This document shows positions 51,831-61,384 of a stretch of DNA of 64,000 nt, piece after piece. The position numbers and the translations under genes were made by a program. The stretch's first letter is position 1, and every line of letters begins with the position of its first letter. The DNA is from Lachnospiraceae bacterium (GTDB lineage: Bacteria > Bacillota > Clostridia > Lachnospirales > Lachnospiraceae): the NCBI GenBank assembly GCA_017508825.1, contig JAFWRC010000159.1:1-64000 (forward strand), in the 5' to 3' direction. The notes under the pieces are model-generated. The model was not told the origin of the DNA. It was given only the letters and a program-made list of their open reading frames with translations, and made no database searches.

Positions 51831-54800
51831 ATGAGCTATCGTGATTACTTTGATATTGATCCGGAATACTTTCCTCAGGTAGATAAGAAAATTATAGATA
51901 CTCATCCGGATTTATGGAAGACGTTTTATCCGCACCCTTCATTTGTTACATTACTGAAATCGACCGTAGATGTTCTGAAACGGAAACAGAAACTATCAAT
52001 TTGGGTTGATGGTGCATATGGCACGGGGAAGTCGCATGCTGTTTTGACTTTGAAGAAGCTGATTGAAGCAGATGAGAAAGAGACACAAGCGTACTTTACA
52101 GAGTATGGTCTGGATAAATTTCTGTGTAAAGATCTGATGGCTCAAAAAGATTCCGGAAACATACTGGTCTGTCATCGGTATGGATCATCGGATATAAACA
52201 GCGATGTAGATCTTATCATTGCTTTGCAGGAAGGAATAGAGAAAGCACTGGCGGATAAAGAAATTGAAAATCAGGCACATTCGTCTATAAAGAATGCACT
52301 GATCCGTTTCCTGGAAAATGAAGAAAACAAACAGAGTTTTGATATTTTTGCGACAGGATCCTGTAAGGACATACTTGGTGGAGACAAGGCAGACGATGTC
52401 CTGAAAAAATTGAAAAAATATGAAGATGAAGATCTGCGGATACTTATTTCCAAATTGTTTAAGGTGAGTATGGTCAGGGGAAGCTTCTCTATGAACACAG
52501 GGGAGCTCTGTGAGTGGATCCGGGAAGTGATTGAAAAGAACAATCTTTACAACCTGATCTTTATCTGGGATGAGTTTTCAGAATATTTTGAGAATAATCT
52601 GCATCATCTGACGGGGTTTCAGCAGATTGCGGAATTGTCGGCTACGGCACCGTTTTGCCTTATGATCGTAACACATAAGGCAGAGGGTTATTTTTCGGAT
52701 GGTGATCCGGATAAGAAAAAGATCCTGGATCGTTTTGTTGCACCGATACATATCTCGTTGCCTGAGAATATTGCATTTGAACTGATGCATCAGGCGATGA
52801 AGATCACCTCTGACGAAACGTTGGCGGCAAAATGGGAAAAAAATAAGGGGAGCCTTGACAAACGGACCATGAACAGCAGATCAGCGGTAAAGACAAAAAT
52901 TGGTCTTTCCGATGAAGATCTGTCAAATGTTTTACCGATCCATCCTTATGCAGCGCTTTTATTACAGCATATATCCATTTATTATACATCCACTGCCAGA
53001 AGTATGTTTAATTTCATCAAAAACGATGAAGATGATAAAGTAAAAGCGTTTCAATGGTTTATCGATAATTATGATTTTTCGTCGCAGAATCCTTTTATTA
53101 CAGTAGATATGCTGTGGAGCTTTTTTTATGAAAGCGGACAGGACAAGCTGGCATCCGGGATCAAAGAGGTATTAAGCTGCTATACGCTGAAACTGAACAA
53201 AGACCTGATAGAGGATGAGAAGAGAGTGTTAAAAACCATACTGCTTTTGCAGGCAGTATCTGAAAGGATGAGCGGAAACAAGGATGTTTTCCTTCCGAAT
53301 GATAAGAATCTTACACTTGCGTTCGAAGGAACAGATCTTGATTTTGCTGCAAAAAATATAGCCAATAAGCTATTGAATGATCACGTGGTAACCAGAACGC
53401 CGTTAACAGGAGATGTATTCTCCTATTGTTGTAAAAATGCAGGATCGACTGTGGATTCCGCTCCATTCATCAAGGACGCGCGGAATAAATCAACTAAGGA
53501 TCTGACATTTATGACCGGCAGTGATCTGAGAAGCACGATTGAATTTACGGGAGCATTAAAAGCAAGATATAATCTGGTATACGCAACACTATCGGATTTT
53601 GACAGTGAGGTAAAGAAAGCAAATAATCCAGATCAGGTGAGCAATCGCTTATATGCTGTTGCAACGATCGCGAGAGATGACAGCGAGCGCGTACTTCTGC
53701 AGAAAAAAATCAAGGGGTTTTATGAACAGAATACGGATACATCCGTGGTTGTGATCGATACAACGAATACAACTCTGGGCGATGCGGGTTATGGTGAGTT
53801 TGTTGAAAACTATGCAATGGCAATGGCGATCGGAAACAGCGATATCACGCAGAGAAAAACATATGAATCTTATGCGGTAGAGGCGTTGAAGGACTGGGCT
53901 AAGAGAATTAAAAGCGGGGATTTCTATGTTTATTCCTGTTTTTGCAGAGAAGGTGACAGGGCTTCGAATATTTCTGATCTGGCCTTAAAACTAATGGAGA
54001 TAAACAAACTCCATTATCCGAAGTGTCTGGAAGGCGCTTTCCCGAATGTATTAAATACCATGTATGATGCAAATTCACTGGCGGCAGGTGCTGCCTGCGG
54101 TATTACGGAAGAAACTAAGGGGACTTACAGATCAGGAAATGAAGCAACGAAACTGGAAAATGCCCTGAAAGATGCCTGGAAGATCGAAGGATACTGGAAA
54201 AAATCACATACATATATTGCAGAGTTGAAAACGTCAGTAGATGGGATCATATCGGATGTTTTTAAGGAGCATGATCGTGTATCGATCGCTCATATATACA
54301 ATATATTGAAGTCGGAGCCGTATGGATTTATGCCGTGTAACCTGACTGCTTTTATTCTTGGTTTTGTGCTCAAGGAGTATGCAAACGGAACATTCTCATA
54401 TAGTGACAATATGACGACGAATCCGATGGATACAGAAAAGCTGGCAGCGATGATTTCGGATATCATCAAGCAGGAGAACACACCGGACAAGAGATATAAG
54501 GACAAATATATTGTAACGCTGACGGAAGCGGAGCGTGCTTTTAATAAAGTAACATCGGAAGTCTTTGTGATTGATCCGAAATACTGTGTATCGATTACGG
54601 ATACAAGATCAAGGATCCGGGAACAGATGAAAACATTTGCGTTTCCAATCTGGTTGGTAGAATATGATATGGATGATGTTTCTTTTAAGACAGGAAAGAA
54701 TGTTATATGCTCCCTGATAGACTATTATTGTGCAATAGCGAATAACCAGAATGACGGAAAAGGAAAATCGGATAATGATATTGCGATTGAGATCGGTGAT

Positions 54801-56012
54801 ATATGCATCGCTAATCCCGAGGCGATAGATGACCTGAAAGCAGTTTTGGATAAGGAACGATGCAAAAAAGGAATGCTGAGATATCTGGAAATTTACAAAG
54901 ACGGAAAACTGGTTTCTATTGCGACGGCTGTAGGTGATGGTGGACAGTATATTAATCGTTTGGAATATAAATTCAGTTCTGATGCAGCAAACTGGGTATG
55001 GAACAAGGATACGGTTCACAGCAAAATCGATGAATTGATCACGGAGTATGAGATCATTGAGATCAGTAATAAGGTGCTGGCAAAAAACACATCATATAAT
55101 GAAACGATCAGAGCATGGTGTGATAAGATTTCGCAGATCAGGCTGGCGTATTCCGTGATCAAAAATGACCTTGACGAAGGTGGAGAGTTTTATGAAATGC
55201 TTCGTGACCTAAAGAGGCAGAACAATTTGCTGGACTCACAAAAAAAGAAGTTTTTGGAGCTATTGACGGCCAATGCTGATGGCTTTCGAAGCTTTATGTC
55301 ATCGCAGGATGAGATTTTCGAAAAGTCCTGTGTTCACTATCTGGACGGGCTTGGTCGGGAAGATATAAAAGAAATGCTGGAGGATGATCAGTATAATTTT
55401 AAAGGATCGTTTCTCTCTGAGCCGGATAGGTACTGTGAAAAGGTTCAAAAAGCAGTACAAATGTATAAAGGCTCGCTGGCTATCGTGAAGCTTCGTAATC
55501 TGTGGAAAGAGTTGACCGGAACGGAATGCCCTTATGAATGGTCATCGGAATACTCGATGCCGATAATGGCAATGGTACCGGATCAGGAGACAGTGACTGC
55601 GAGAAAAGCTTTTGGTACGATCAATTCTGGAAAGAATGATACGGAAGCTATTGACAGTGCGATGGATTATATCAGAAAAATGTCTTATCTGGATAAACTG
55701 ACCAGTAAGGACGAACGGAATAAAGTGTTTGCGGAGACATTTCTCAAAGAATATGCTGTTTTGTTTGATGATACTGAGAAGGTAAAGGAATACCTGAGAA
55801 AACATATATCGGAGCATCCGAACTATTGGCTTGAGAGTAAAGAGGTTTCAATAAAGATACAGCAGCTTGCGAAGGCAAATTATATGGAATCCGGGTATGG
55901 AAAGGCAAAGGATATCATTGATCAAATGCCTGCAGAGAAAGTGAAGGAGTATTTAAAGCAATTGATTGAAGACAATGTTGTAGTCGGGGTTGAGATCATC
56001 AAAGGAAAATAA
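51831..56012 (+). CDS. brxC: BrxC/PglY-like large P-loop ATPase of BREX
   Basis: 1393 residues. It opens with YRDYFDIDPEYFPQVDKKI and has a Walker A WVDGAYGTGKSHAVLTLKK near residues 60-68 and Walker B FIWDEFSEYF near 244-250, followed by MIVTHKAEGYF. The remaining ~1000 residues are helical and contain YGFMPCNLTAFILGFVLKEY, similar in layout to BrxC/PglY proteins. BrxC is an AAA-type ATPase essential for modification and phage exclusion. TAGGAGG precedes the ATG, and only 11 bp separate it from brxP. Assignment rests on size, ATPase motifs and position. Confidence 0.88.
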   Translation: MSYRDYFDIDPEYFPQVDKKIIDTHPDLWKTFYPHPSFVTLLKSTVDVLKRKQKLSIWVDGAYGTGKSHAVLTLKKLIEADEKETQAYFTEYGLDKFLCKDLMAQKDSGNILVCHRYGSSDINSDVDLIIALQEGIEKALADKEIENQAHSSIKNALIRFLENEENKQSFDIFATGSCKDILGGDKADDVLKKLKKYEDEDLRILISKLFKVSMVRGSFSMNTGELCEWIREVIEKNNLYNLIFIWDEFSEYFENNLHHLTGFQQIAELSATAPFCLMIVTHKAEGYFSDGDPDKKKILDRFVAPIHISLPENIAFELMHQAMKITSDETLAAKWEKNKGSLDKRTMNSRSAVKTKIGLSDEDLSNVLPIHPYAALLLQHISIYYTSTARSMFNFIKNDEDDKVKAFQWFIDNYDFSSQNPFITVDMLWSFFYESGQDKLASGIKEVLSCYTLKLNKDLIEDEKRVLKTILLLQAVSERMSGNKDVFLPNDKNLTLAFEGTDLDFAAKNIANKLLNDHVVTRTPLTGDVFSYCCKNAGSTVDSAPFIKDARNKSTKDLTFMTGSDLRSTIEFTGALKARYNLVYATLSDFDSEVKKANNPDQVSNRLYAVATIARDDSERVLLQKKIKGFYEQNTDTSVVVIDTTNTTLGDAGYGEFVENYAMAMAIGNSDITQRKTYESYAVEALKDWAKRIKSGDFYVYSCFCREGDRASNISDLALKLMEINKLHYPKCLEGAFPNVLNTMYDANSLAAGAACGITEETKGTYRSGNEATKLENALKDAWKIEGYWKKSHTYIAELKTSVDGIISDVFKEHDRVSIAHIYNILKSEPYGFMPCNLTAFILGFVLKEYANGTFSYSDNMTTNPMDTEKLAAMISDIIKQENTPDKRYKDKYIVTLTEAERAFNKVTSEVFVIDPKYCVSITDTRSRIREQMKTFAFPIWLVEYDMDDVSFKTGKNVICSLIDYYCAIANNQNDGKGKSDNDIAIEIGDICIANPEAIDDLKAVLDKERCKKGMLRYLEIYKDGKLVSIATAVGDGGQYINRLEYKFSSDAANWVWNKDTVHSKIDELITEYEIIEISNKVLAKNTSYNETIRAWCDKISQIRLAYSVIKNDLDEGGEFYEMLRDLKRQNNLLDSQKKKFLELLTANADGFRSFMSSQDEIFEKSCVHYLDGLGREDIKEMLEDDQYNFKGSFLSEPDRYCEKVQKAVQMYKGSLAIVKLRNLWKELTGTECPYEWSSEYSMPIMAMVPDQETVTARKAFGTINSGKNDTEAIDSAMDYIRKMSYLDKLTSKDERNKVFAETFLKEYAVLFDDTEKVKEYLRKHISEHPNYWLESKEVSIKIQQLAKANYMESGYGKAKDIIDQMPAEKVKEYLKQLIEDNVVVGVEIIKGK

Positions 56013-56025
56013 AGAAGGTGTTTCC

Positions 56026-58311
56026 ATGACGATTGAAAAAATAGAAAAGAAAATCGAACTTCTTTTGCAATCAGAGAAAAGATGGCCGGTTGTGACAGAT
56101 TTTTCCAACAAGAAGGATATGAATGATTTCATACATCATTTTGATGTTGGTGCAAACAGAATTATTTCCGCAGGAAACTATTGCGGGAATGATGAACCCC
56201 TGAAATATGAAGAACTGTTAAACTGTATAGAGAGTAATGTAGAAAACATCTTTCTTGTACATTTATCTGCTTATTTAAAACTGGACGGCGAGGCAGAGCT
56301 GAAAAACAGGATAAAATCGTTACTGTCAAAAACAATTAGCGGCCATGTGATCATTGTAACCTACCAATGTCGGAATTACCTGAAATATACGGATAGCCGA
56401 TTTGCAGAACGGGGGCAGATAATGATCGCGGATGGGGAATTTGATGATACACCGCAGATAAAAATGATATCGCCGGAGCTTTCGGAAGCATTTTCACATG
56501 TCTATAGTGGCTTTGAGAAGATCGGTGATGCATATGAGAACAGTAAGGATGCAGAAGTATATATTGCTACAAACGTGGGAAAACAGCTTTATGAGAGATC
56601 GATCATTAGCGTTTCGTCACTAAACAACGGATATGAGATCCTGTGTGCAAGAGAACCCGGTATCAAGAATGTTCCGGAAAGCTATGGAACTCCGGAACAA
56701 TGGAGAGTATTGTTGAAGTTGCTTGGTTCAAACAGAATGTCCAGGATCATGGAGACACAATTCGGAAATGCGGATGATATGATCAGGGTGTTGCATGATT
56801 ACCCAGACTATTCGGATACAAAAAAATGGATCTGTTATATTGCGCTTTCCATCTATGGTGCAAAAAAAGATTCCTATGTGTCATTGGCTAATTCATATAC
56901 TACGGGATATTTAGATATTCCGAGGGCCCTTTTTCGGACGATACTGTCTGTAGACAGAACGGATGAGGATTTTGCCAGATTATATGCCGAAAGAAAAGAA
57001 ATATTGAAATCCTTCCGGGGATTTATAAGTGAGTTGGTGGATTATTGTAAGATCGTATCTGTGAAAGAGGAAGATGCCATATATTATCTCACAGATCTCA
57101 GCAGGCAGGAAAAGGAAAAGATCATCGAATGGTTGGATATATACGGGAAGAATTACTCTGCAAATGAGTTGATCCGAATACTGGATCCGGTATATCCGGA
57201 TCTGGCGGATTACTTATCTGTATATCATTTTCAGGACGAATTACTGAACGATTATTTCGAAAAATACAAATATCAGAAGTTGATCAATAAGCTGCTTCCC
57301 GAATTTAAACAGTTTGTAGAAGAACAATCTGGGGAAATGAGATTTGTTGGATCTTTAAAACCAAGGACGCAGATTTTTGATAAGATCGATCTGAAAAATA
57401 CCCAGGTTTATTTTTTGGATGCATTAGGAGCGGAATACCTGGGCTTTATTCAGAATAAGACGCAGGAATATGACTTGTCTATAAATATAATGTATGGCAG
57501 ATGCGAACTTCCTTCACTGACAAAATATAACACAGAGTTTTTAGGGAGCTGCGATAGCAAAGGGTGCGTGGTTTCTAACATAAAGAACCTGGATGAAATA
57601 AAACATCATGGAGAAGACAGCTGTGATTATGAGAAAACGAAAACGCCGGTCTATCTAATCAGGGAACTGGAAATCATCGATGAGCTTCTCTTGAGTATTC
57701 GTGCACAGTTATTGAATGATAAATACGAAAAGGCAGTAATCGTTTCGGATCATGGAACCAGCAGACTGGCAGTGCTGAATGAGTCTGAGAATAATTGGGA
57801 AATGGAAACGAAAGGTGTTCATTCGGGAAGATGCTGTCCAAAGAATGAGATTAATACAAAGCCTGACTTTGCGATAGAACAATCCGGATATTGGGTGCTT
57901 GCGAATTATGACAGATTCAAAGGCGGAAGAAGAGCTAATGTGGAAGTGCACGGGGGAGCCACGATTGAGGAAGTGACCGTACCGATCATAGAAATCAGCA
58001 AAAAAGATAAGAGTATTGAGGCATTTATCCCGGATGCATATAAAGTAATCACGCTGTCAGCCAAAGAAATACCTGTGCTTCGAATCTATGTTGGGATGAC
58101 AGGTGATCATCTGTCGGTGAAGGTGGGTGACCATTACTATGCTGCGCGGCCGACAGAGCAAAAATACATATATGAAACAGAAGTGACCGATTGTACAAAG
58201 AAAGGAATCTATTTTGCGGATATACTAAACGGTTCCGAGGTGTTATCTTCTGACAACAGGTTTGAGATTATTAAAAAGGGAATGACAGATAATAAACTGT
58301 TTGAACTGTGA
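56026..58311 (+). CDS. pglZ: PglZ-domain protein of BREX
   Basis: 761 residues from ATG 56026 after AAGAAGGTG. The C-terminal half is a PglZ domain of the alkaline phosphatase superfamily: VYFLDALGAEYLGFI (first metal Asp near 462), KAVIVSDHGTSRLAVL (Asp-His near 573) and VHGGATIEEVTVPII (terminal His). The N-terminal half is a helical region with no recognised domain. PglZ is the signature protein of all BREX types and acts as a nuclease or phosphodiesterase-like core component. It is closely spaced with brxC (13 bp) and brxL. Confidence 0.92.
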   Translation: MTIEKIEKKIELLLQSEKRWPVVTDFSNKKDMNDFIHHFDVGANRIISAGNYCGNDEPLKYEELLNCIESNVENIFLVHLSAYLKLDGEAELKNRIKSLLSKTISGHVIIVTYQCRNYLKYTDSRFAERGQIMIADGEFDDTPQIKMISPELSEAFSHVYSGFEKIGDAYENSKDAEVYIATNVGKQLYERSIISVSSLNNGYEILCAREPGIKNVPESYGTPEQWRVLLKLLGSNRMSRIMETQFGNADDMIRVLHDYPDYSDTKKWICYIALSIYGAKKDSYVSLANSYTTGYLDIPRALFRTILSVDRTDEDFARLYAERKEILKSFRGFISELVDYCKIVSVKEEDAIYYLTDLSRQEKEKIIEWLDIYGKNYSANELIRILDPVYPDLADYLSVYHFQDELLNDYFEKYKYQKLINKLLPEFKQFVEEQSGEMRFVGSLKPRTQIFDKIDLKNTQVYFLDALGAEYLGFIQNKTQEYDLSINIMYGRCELPSLTKYNTEFLGSCDSKGCVVSNIKNLDEIKHHGEDSCDYEKTKTPVYLIRELEIIDELLLSIRAQLLNDKYEKAVIVSDHGTSRLAVLNESENNWEMETKGVHSGRCCPKNEINTKPDFAIEQSGYWVLANYDRFKGGRRANVEVHGGATIEEVTVPIIEISKKDKSIEAFIPDAYKVITLSAKEIPVLRIYVGMTGDHLSVKVGDHYYAARPTEQKYIYETEVTDCTKKGIYFADILNGSEVLSSDNRFEIIKKGMTDNKLFEL

Positions 58312-58328
58312 TAGAGGAGGGGATTCTT

Positions 58329-59768
58329 TTGGAAGAAAAGCTGCGGGACTATTTCGAAGAGATGGTCGTATATAAAGATCTGAAAAACAACAATTTTTTT
58401 TCATCACTGGGATTACCTGCTTTTTTAAGGGATTATCTGTTAAAAACATTCAGTGATGATTATGGGCGCTTTGATATGGATGAGGTATCAGCATTCATAA
58501 AGAAATACATACCCAAAAAAGAAGACTGGATGAGAATAAAAAATCAGATCATCTATGAAAATGAAACAGTACAATTATTAACAAAAATATCTGTGGATAT
58601 CAATATAAAAACGGGCGAGATTACATTTACTTTGCCGGATTTTGGAGTAACAGATAAAGAAACGATGATCGAACCAGCGATTTGGGAGTTATACAAAGAT
58701 GATCTGGTACAAAGCGGTGAAGTATGGGGAATCATCAAGCTTGGATACCGACCGCCGGATGAAACTGCAAAGCCGAAAATCCAGGGGAAGATCAAGCTGA
58801 CAGGATTTAAGAATTTTTGCCCATATACGGTTGATGTGGATTATTACAAGGAAATGCGAAGTCATTTTTCAACGGAAGAATGGATCGATATCGTATTGGG
58901 CGCAATAGATTATAATGCCGGGGGCTATGAAACAGAGCTGCAAAAACTATCAATGCTTACCAGATTACTTCCCTTTGTGGAGAAGAGAGTAAATATCATT
59001 GAGTTGGCACCGAAGGGGACTGGAAAAAGTTATGTCTTTGGTCATGTCAGTAAATACGGAATGCTGACGGATGGAGGGAAAGTAACCAGATCCAAAATGT
59101 TTTATGATGCGTCAAAAAGGAAACGGGGATTTATATGTGGTCCGGATTATGTTGCGATTGATGAGGTAAAGCTGGTAACCTTTGGAGACGAAAATGAGAT
59201 GCGCTCTATATTACAGGGGTATCTGGAATATGGAAAGTTTAATGTGAACGGACATCCGGACGAGTCAGATGCAGGGGTAGTGTTTCTAGGAAATATACAG
59301 GAAGAAAAAATGAATGAATATGAGTATATGTTATCAGAATTACCGAATTTGTTTCAGGAAACGGCATTACTGGACAGAATTCACGGATTTGTTAAAGGCT
59401 GGGATATTCCCAGAATGAACGACAGTCTGAAAATAACCGGATGGGCGCTGAACTCGGAATATTTTTGCTCTATCTTGCATGAATTAAGGAGTGATACTAG
59501 CTATAGGGCAATCGTAGAAAAGATTGTAGAAGTTCCGGAACATGCGGATACCAGAGACACGGAAGCGATCAAGCGGATTGCAACAGCGTATTTAAAACTT
59601 TTGTTTCCGCATGTAAGAAGTGAAAACGATGTGGATCGACAGGATTTTACGGATTATTGTCTGACGCCGGCTATGCGCATGCGCCGTATTATAAAGCTTC
59701 AACAGGGAATGATCGATACGGAATACAGAGGGAAGGATGTCCCGTTCCTTCGTCTGAAGGAGTATTGA
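58329..59768 (+). CDS. brxL: Short BrxL (Lon-like AAA+ protein without a protease end)
   Basis: 479 residues starting at TTG 58329, with GAGGAGGGG just upstream; a GTG at 58308 overlapping pglZ is the alternative. An N-terminal helical region and a beta domain (VDINIKTGEITFTLPDFG) precede the AAA+ core: Walker A APKGTGKSYVFGH near 227, GPDYVAIDEVKLV near 272, and a late RIHGFVKGWDIPRMN. BrxL of type 1 BREX is about 680 residues with a C-terminal Lon-like domain; this one ends after the ATPase core (QGMIDTEYRGKDVPFLRLKE). BrxL is a DNA-dependent AAA+ ring needed for phage exclusion. Confidence 0.88.
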   Translation: MEEKLRDYFEEMVVYKDLKNNNFFSSLGLPAFLRDYLLKTFSDDYGRFDMDEVSAFIKKYIPKKEDWMRIKNQIIYENETVQLLTKISVDINIKTGEITFTLPDFGVTDKETMIEPAIWELYKDDLVQSGEVWGIIKLGYRPPDETAKPKIQGKIKLTGFKNFCPYTVDVDYYKEMRSHFSTEEWIDIVLGAIDYNAGGYETELQKLSMLTRLLPFVEKRVNIIELAPKGTGKSYVFGHVSKYGMLTDGGKVTRSKMFYDASKRKRGFICGPDYVAIDEVKLVTFGDENEMRSILQGYLEYGKFNVNGHPDESDAGVVFLGNIQEEKMNEYEYMLSELPNLFQETALLDRIHGFVKGWDIPRMNDSLKITGWALNSEYFCSILHELRSDTSYRAIVEKIVEVPEHADTRDTEAIKRIATAYLKLLFPHVRSENDVDRQDFTDYCLTPAMRMRRIIKLQQGMIDTEYRGKDVPFLRLKEY

Positions 59769-59770
59769 TC

Positions 59771-59968
59771 ATGAGAAACGAATGTCTGGCATGCAATAAG
59801 TCGCCCCTTGATAAAGATACGGTTGGGATTAACAAAAAGCTGATCGGCAGGGATGTTAAGACCTTTTATTGTCTTGACTGTTTGGCAGATTATCTTGGTT
59901 GTTCTGTTGAAGATATAATGGAAAAGATAGAAGAATTTAAGGAAGAAGGTTGCGAGCTTTTTAAGTAA
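59771..59968 (+). CDS. 65-residue CxxC protein between brxL and the cysteine desulfurase
   Basis: Starts at ATG 59771, two bases after the brxL stop, with GAAGGAG upstream. It carries two CxxC pairs (ECLACNKSP near residue 5 and FYCLDCLADYLGCS near 34), two more Cys (Cys42 and Cys60), and a helical acidic end. The four-Cys arrangement fits a small zinc or iron knuckle. Position directly before a desulfurase suggests a sulfur acceptor, scaffold or specificity partner, but no known family was recognised. It is easily overlooked because of its size. Confidence 0.7.
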   Translation: MRNECLACNKSPLDKDTVGINKKLIGRDVKTFYCLDCLADYLGCSVEDIMEKIEEFKEEGCELFK

Positions 59969-59977
59969 GGATGAAGA

Positions 59978-61096
59978 ATGATTTACGCAGATAATGCAGC
60001 GACAACCCGACTGGATACAGATGCGCTTGAATGTATGAAATGTTATCTGAATGAGGAATACGGGAATCCATCACAACCGTATTCTTTTTCGCGTACTACC
60101 AAAAAGGCTCTTTCTGATGCAAGAGAAATCATCGCCCAATGTATTGGCGCGGAGAAGGATGAGATATTCTTCACATCAGGTGGATCGGAAAGTGATAATT
60201 GGGCATTAAAAGGGTTCATGAAAAGACAAGAGAAAAAAGGATTACTGGTTTCAGAGATCGAACACCATGCTATTCTTCGTTCTGCAGACACACTTTCTAG
60301 AGAGGGATATAGCGTTGAGAAGGTTGCTGTAACCGGTGATGGTGTGGTTATTCCAAGGGATGTTGAATCAAAATTGAATGATGAAGTTGGTCTTGTTTCT
60401 GTTATGCTGGCGAATAATGAAATTGGTTCTGTTCAGCCGGTGAAAGAGCTTTCGGAAATAGCGCATAGAAAAGGAATTACATTTCATACGGACGCGGTTC
60501 AGGCTGTTGGACATATTGAGATTGATGTTAAATCGTTAGATGTAGATATGCTCTCAGCATCAGCGCATAAATTCAACGGTCCAAGAGGTATAGGATTCTT
60601 ATATGTCAGAAAAGGCGTTTCGCTTCTTCCACTAATTGATGGCGGAGCGCAGGAGCGTGGTATGAGGGCAGGAACGGAAAACACCGCTGCTATTGTGGGG
60701 ATGTCTATAGCATTAAAGAAGAATTGCGAAAGAATAAAAGTGGAGCGAGCACGATTACTTCAGCTGGAGGCGGATCTGATTAACGGATTGAAACAGAACG
60801 AACTGGTTTTTGTGAGAAATGGAAGTCCGAATCATCTTCCGGGGAATATTAGCTTATCTTTCCTGAACTCGGATGGGGAAATGCTGTTCCACAGGCTGGA
60901 TTTGATGAAGATATGTGTTTCAACGGGATCGGCGTGTGACAGTAAAAATACACAGATATCTCATGTGATCAAAGCAATTGGTGTTCCGGAGAACTATGCA
61001 AAAGGAACGATACGTATCTCTTTGGGGAGAGATAATACATCAGAGGATGTGAGAGAGATTGTGGAAGCGATAACAAAAGTGATGAAGCGGCCATAG
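59978..61096 (+). CDS. Cysteine desulfurase (NifS/IscS/DndA-like) in the BREX operon
   Basis: 372 residues, class V PLP aminotransferase fold. Seen: YADNAATTRLDTDALECMK, FFTSGGSESDNWALKG, EIEHHAIL with the cofactor-stacking His, MLANNEIGSVQPVKELSEI, HTDAVQAVGHI, the PLP lysine Lys198 in SASAHKFNGPRG, and the catalytic Cys320 in STGSACDSKN. It releases sulfur from cysteine as a persulfide. The gene follows the CxxC protein by nine bases in the same A/T-rich block. No iscU or other Fe-S assembly gene adjoins it, so a dedicated role in the BREX sulfur chemistry, as DndA in Dnd systems, is plausible. Confidence 0.92.
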   Translation: MIYADNAATTRLDTDALECMKCYLNEEYGNPSQPYSFSRTTKKALSDAREIIAQCIGAEKDEIFFTSGGSESDNWALKGFMKRQEKKGLLVSEIEHHAILRSADTLSREGYSVEKVAVTGDGVVIPRDVESKLNDEVGLVSVMLANNEIGSVQPVKELSEIAHRKGITFHTDAVQAVGHIEIDVKSLDVDMLSASAHKFNGPRGIGFLYVRKGVSLLPLIDGGAQERGMRAGTENTAAIVGMSIALKKNCERIKVERARLLQLEADLINGLKQNELVFVRNGSPNHLPGNISLSFLNSDGEMLFHRLDLMKICVSTGSACDSKNTQISHVIKAIGVPENYAKGTIRISLGRDNTSEDVREIVEAITKVMKRP

Positions 61097-61149
61097 CAGG
61101 ATCAAACAGATAATGGTTGAAGATTGAAGATCGAAATAATAAACTCCTA

Positions 61150-61178
61150 TTGACAGCCATAAAATGCCATGATACGAT
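61150..61178 (+). promoter_or_regulatory. Promoter of the NiCo riboswitch transcript
   Basis: TTGACA (61150-61155), a 17-bp spacer and TACGAT (61173-61178). No clear terminator separates it from the desulfurase gene, so read-through from the BREX operon is possible. Confidence 0.7.
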
Positions 61179-61230
61179 AATCAAAACTCTTTGCACTGCA
61201 AAACACACGCTTGTGTCATCTACAGTACAA

Positions 61231-61323
61231 ACTGAGCAGGCAGTACCTTTCAAAGGAGAAAGGTATGTAGCCGGGTCGTGACAGCGACAGCAGAGTATGC
61301 CGATTGTGCACCTGCGGGACAGT
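61231..61323 (+). ncRNA. NiCo (nickel/cobalt) riboswitch
   Basis: Carries the conserved blocks of this class in order: ACTGAGCAGGCA, a variable hairpin (TACCTTT...AAAGGTA), TGTAGCCGGGTCGTGACAGC, then CAG...CTGCGGGACAGT closing the first helix. The aptamer binds Co2+ or Ni2+ and turns genes on by preventing the overlapping terminator. It precedes a cation efflux gene, the usual partner. Confidence 0.85.
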
Positions 61324-61347
61324 AGTATGTTCCGGGGTGCATTTTTT
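61307..61347 (+). terminator. NiCo riboswitch expression-platform terminator
   Basis: TGCACC (61307-61312) pairs with GGTGCA (61336-61341) and CGGGAC (61315-61320) with GTTCCG (61329-61334), followed by TTTTTT. The 5' arm uses the same GGGAC bases that form the aptamer's closing helix, so metal binding and termination exclude each other. Confidence 0.8.
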
Positions 61348-61384
61348 GTACCTCAAAATGATGACGGGTTACGGAGGTAAAGGC

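Noticed and set aside
58329..59768. BrxL considered as a truncated pseudogene because the Lon-like end is absent
   Set aside because: The AAA+ core is complete, the frame ends cleanly two bases before the next ATG, and shorter BrxL forms are expected in this BREX type.
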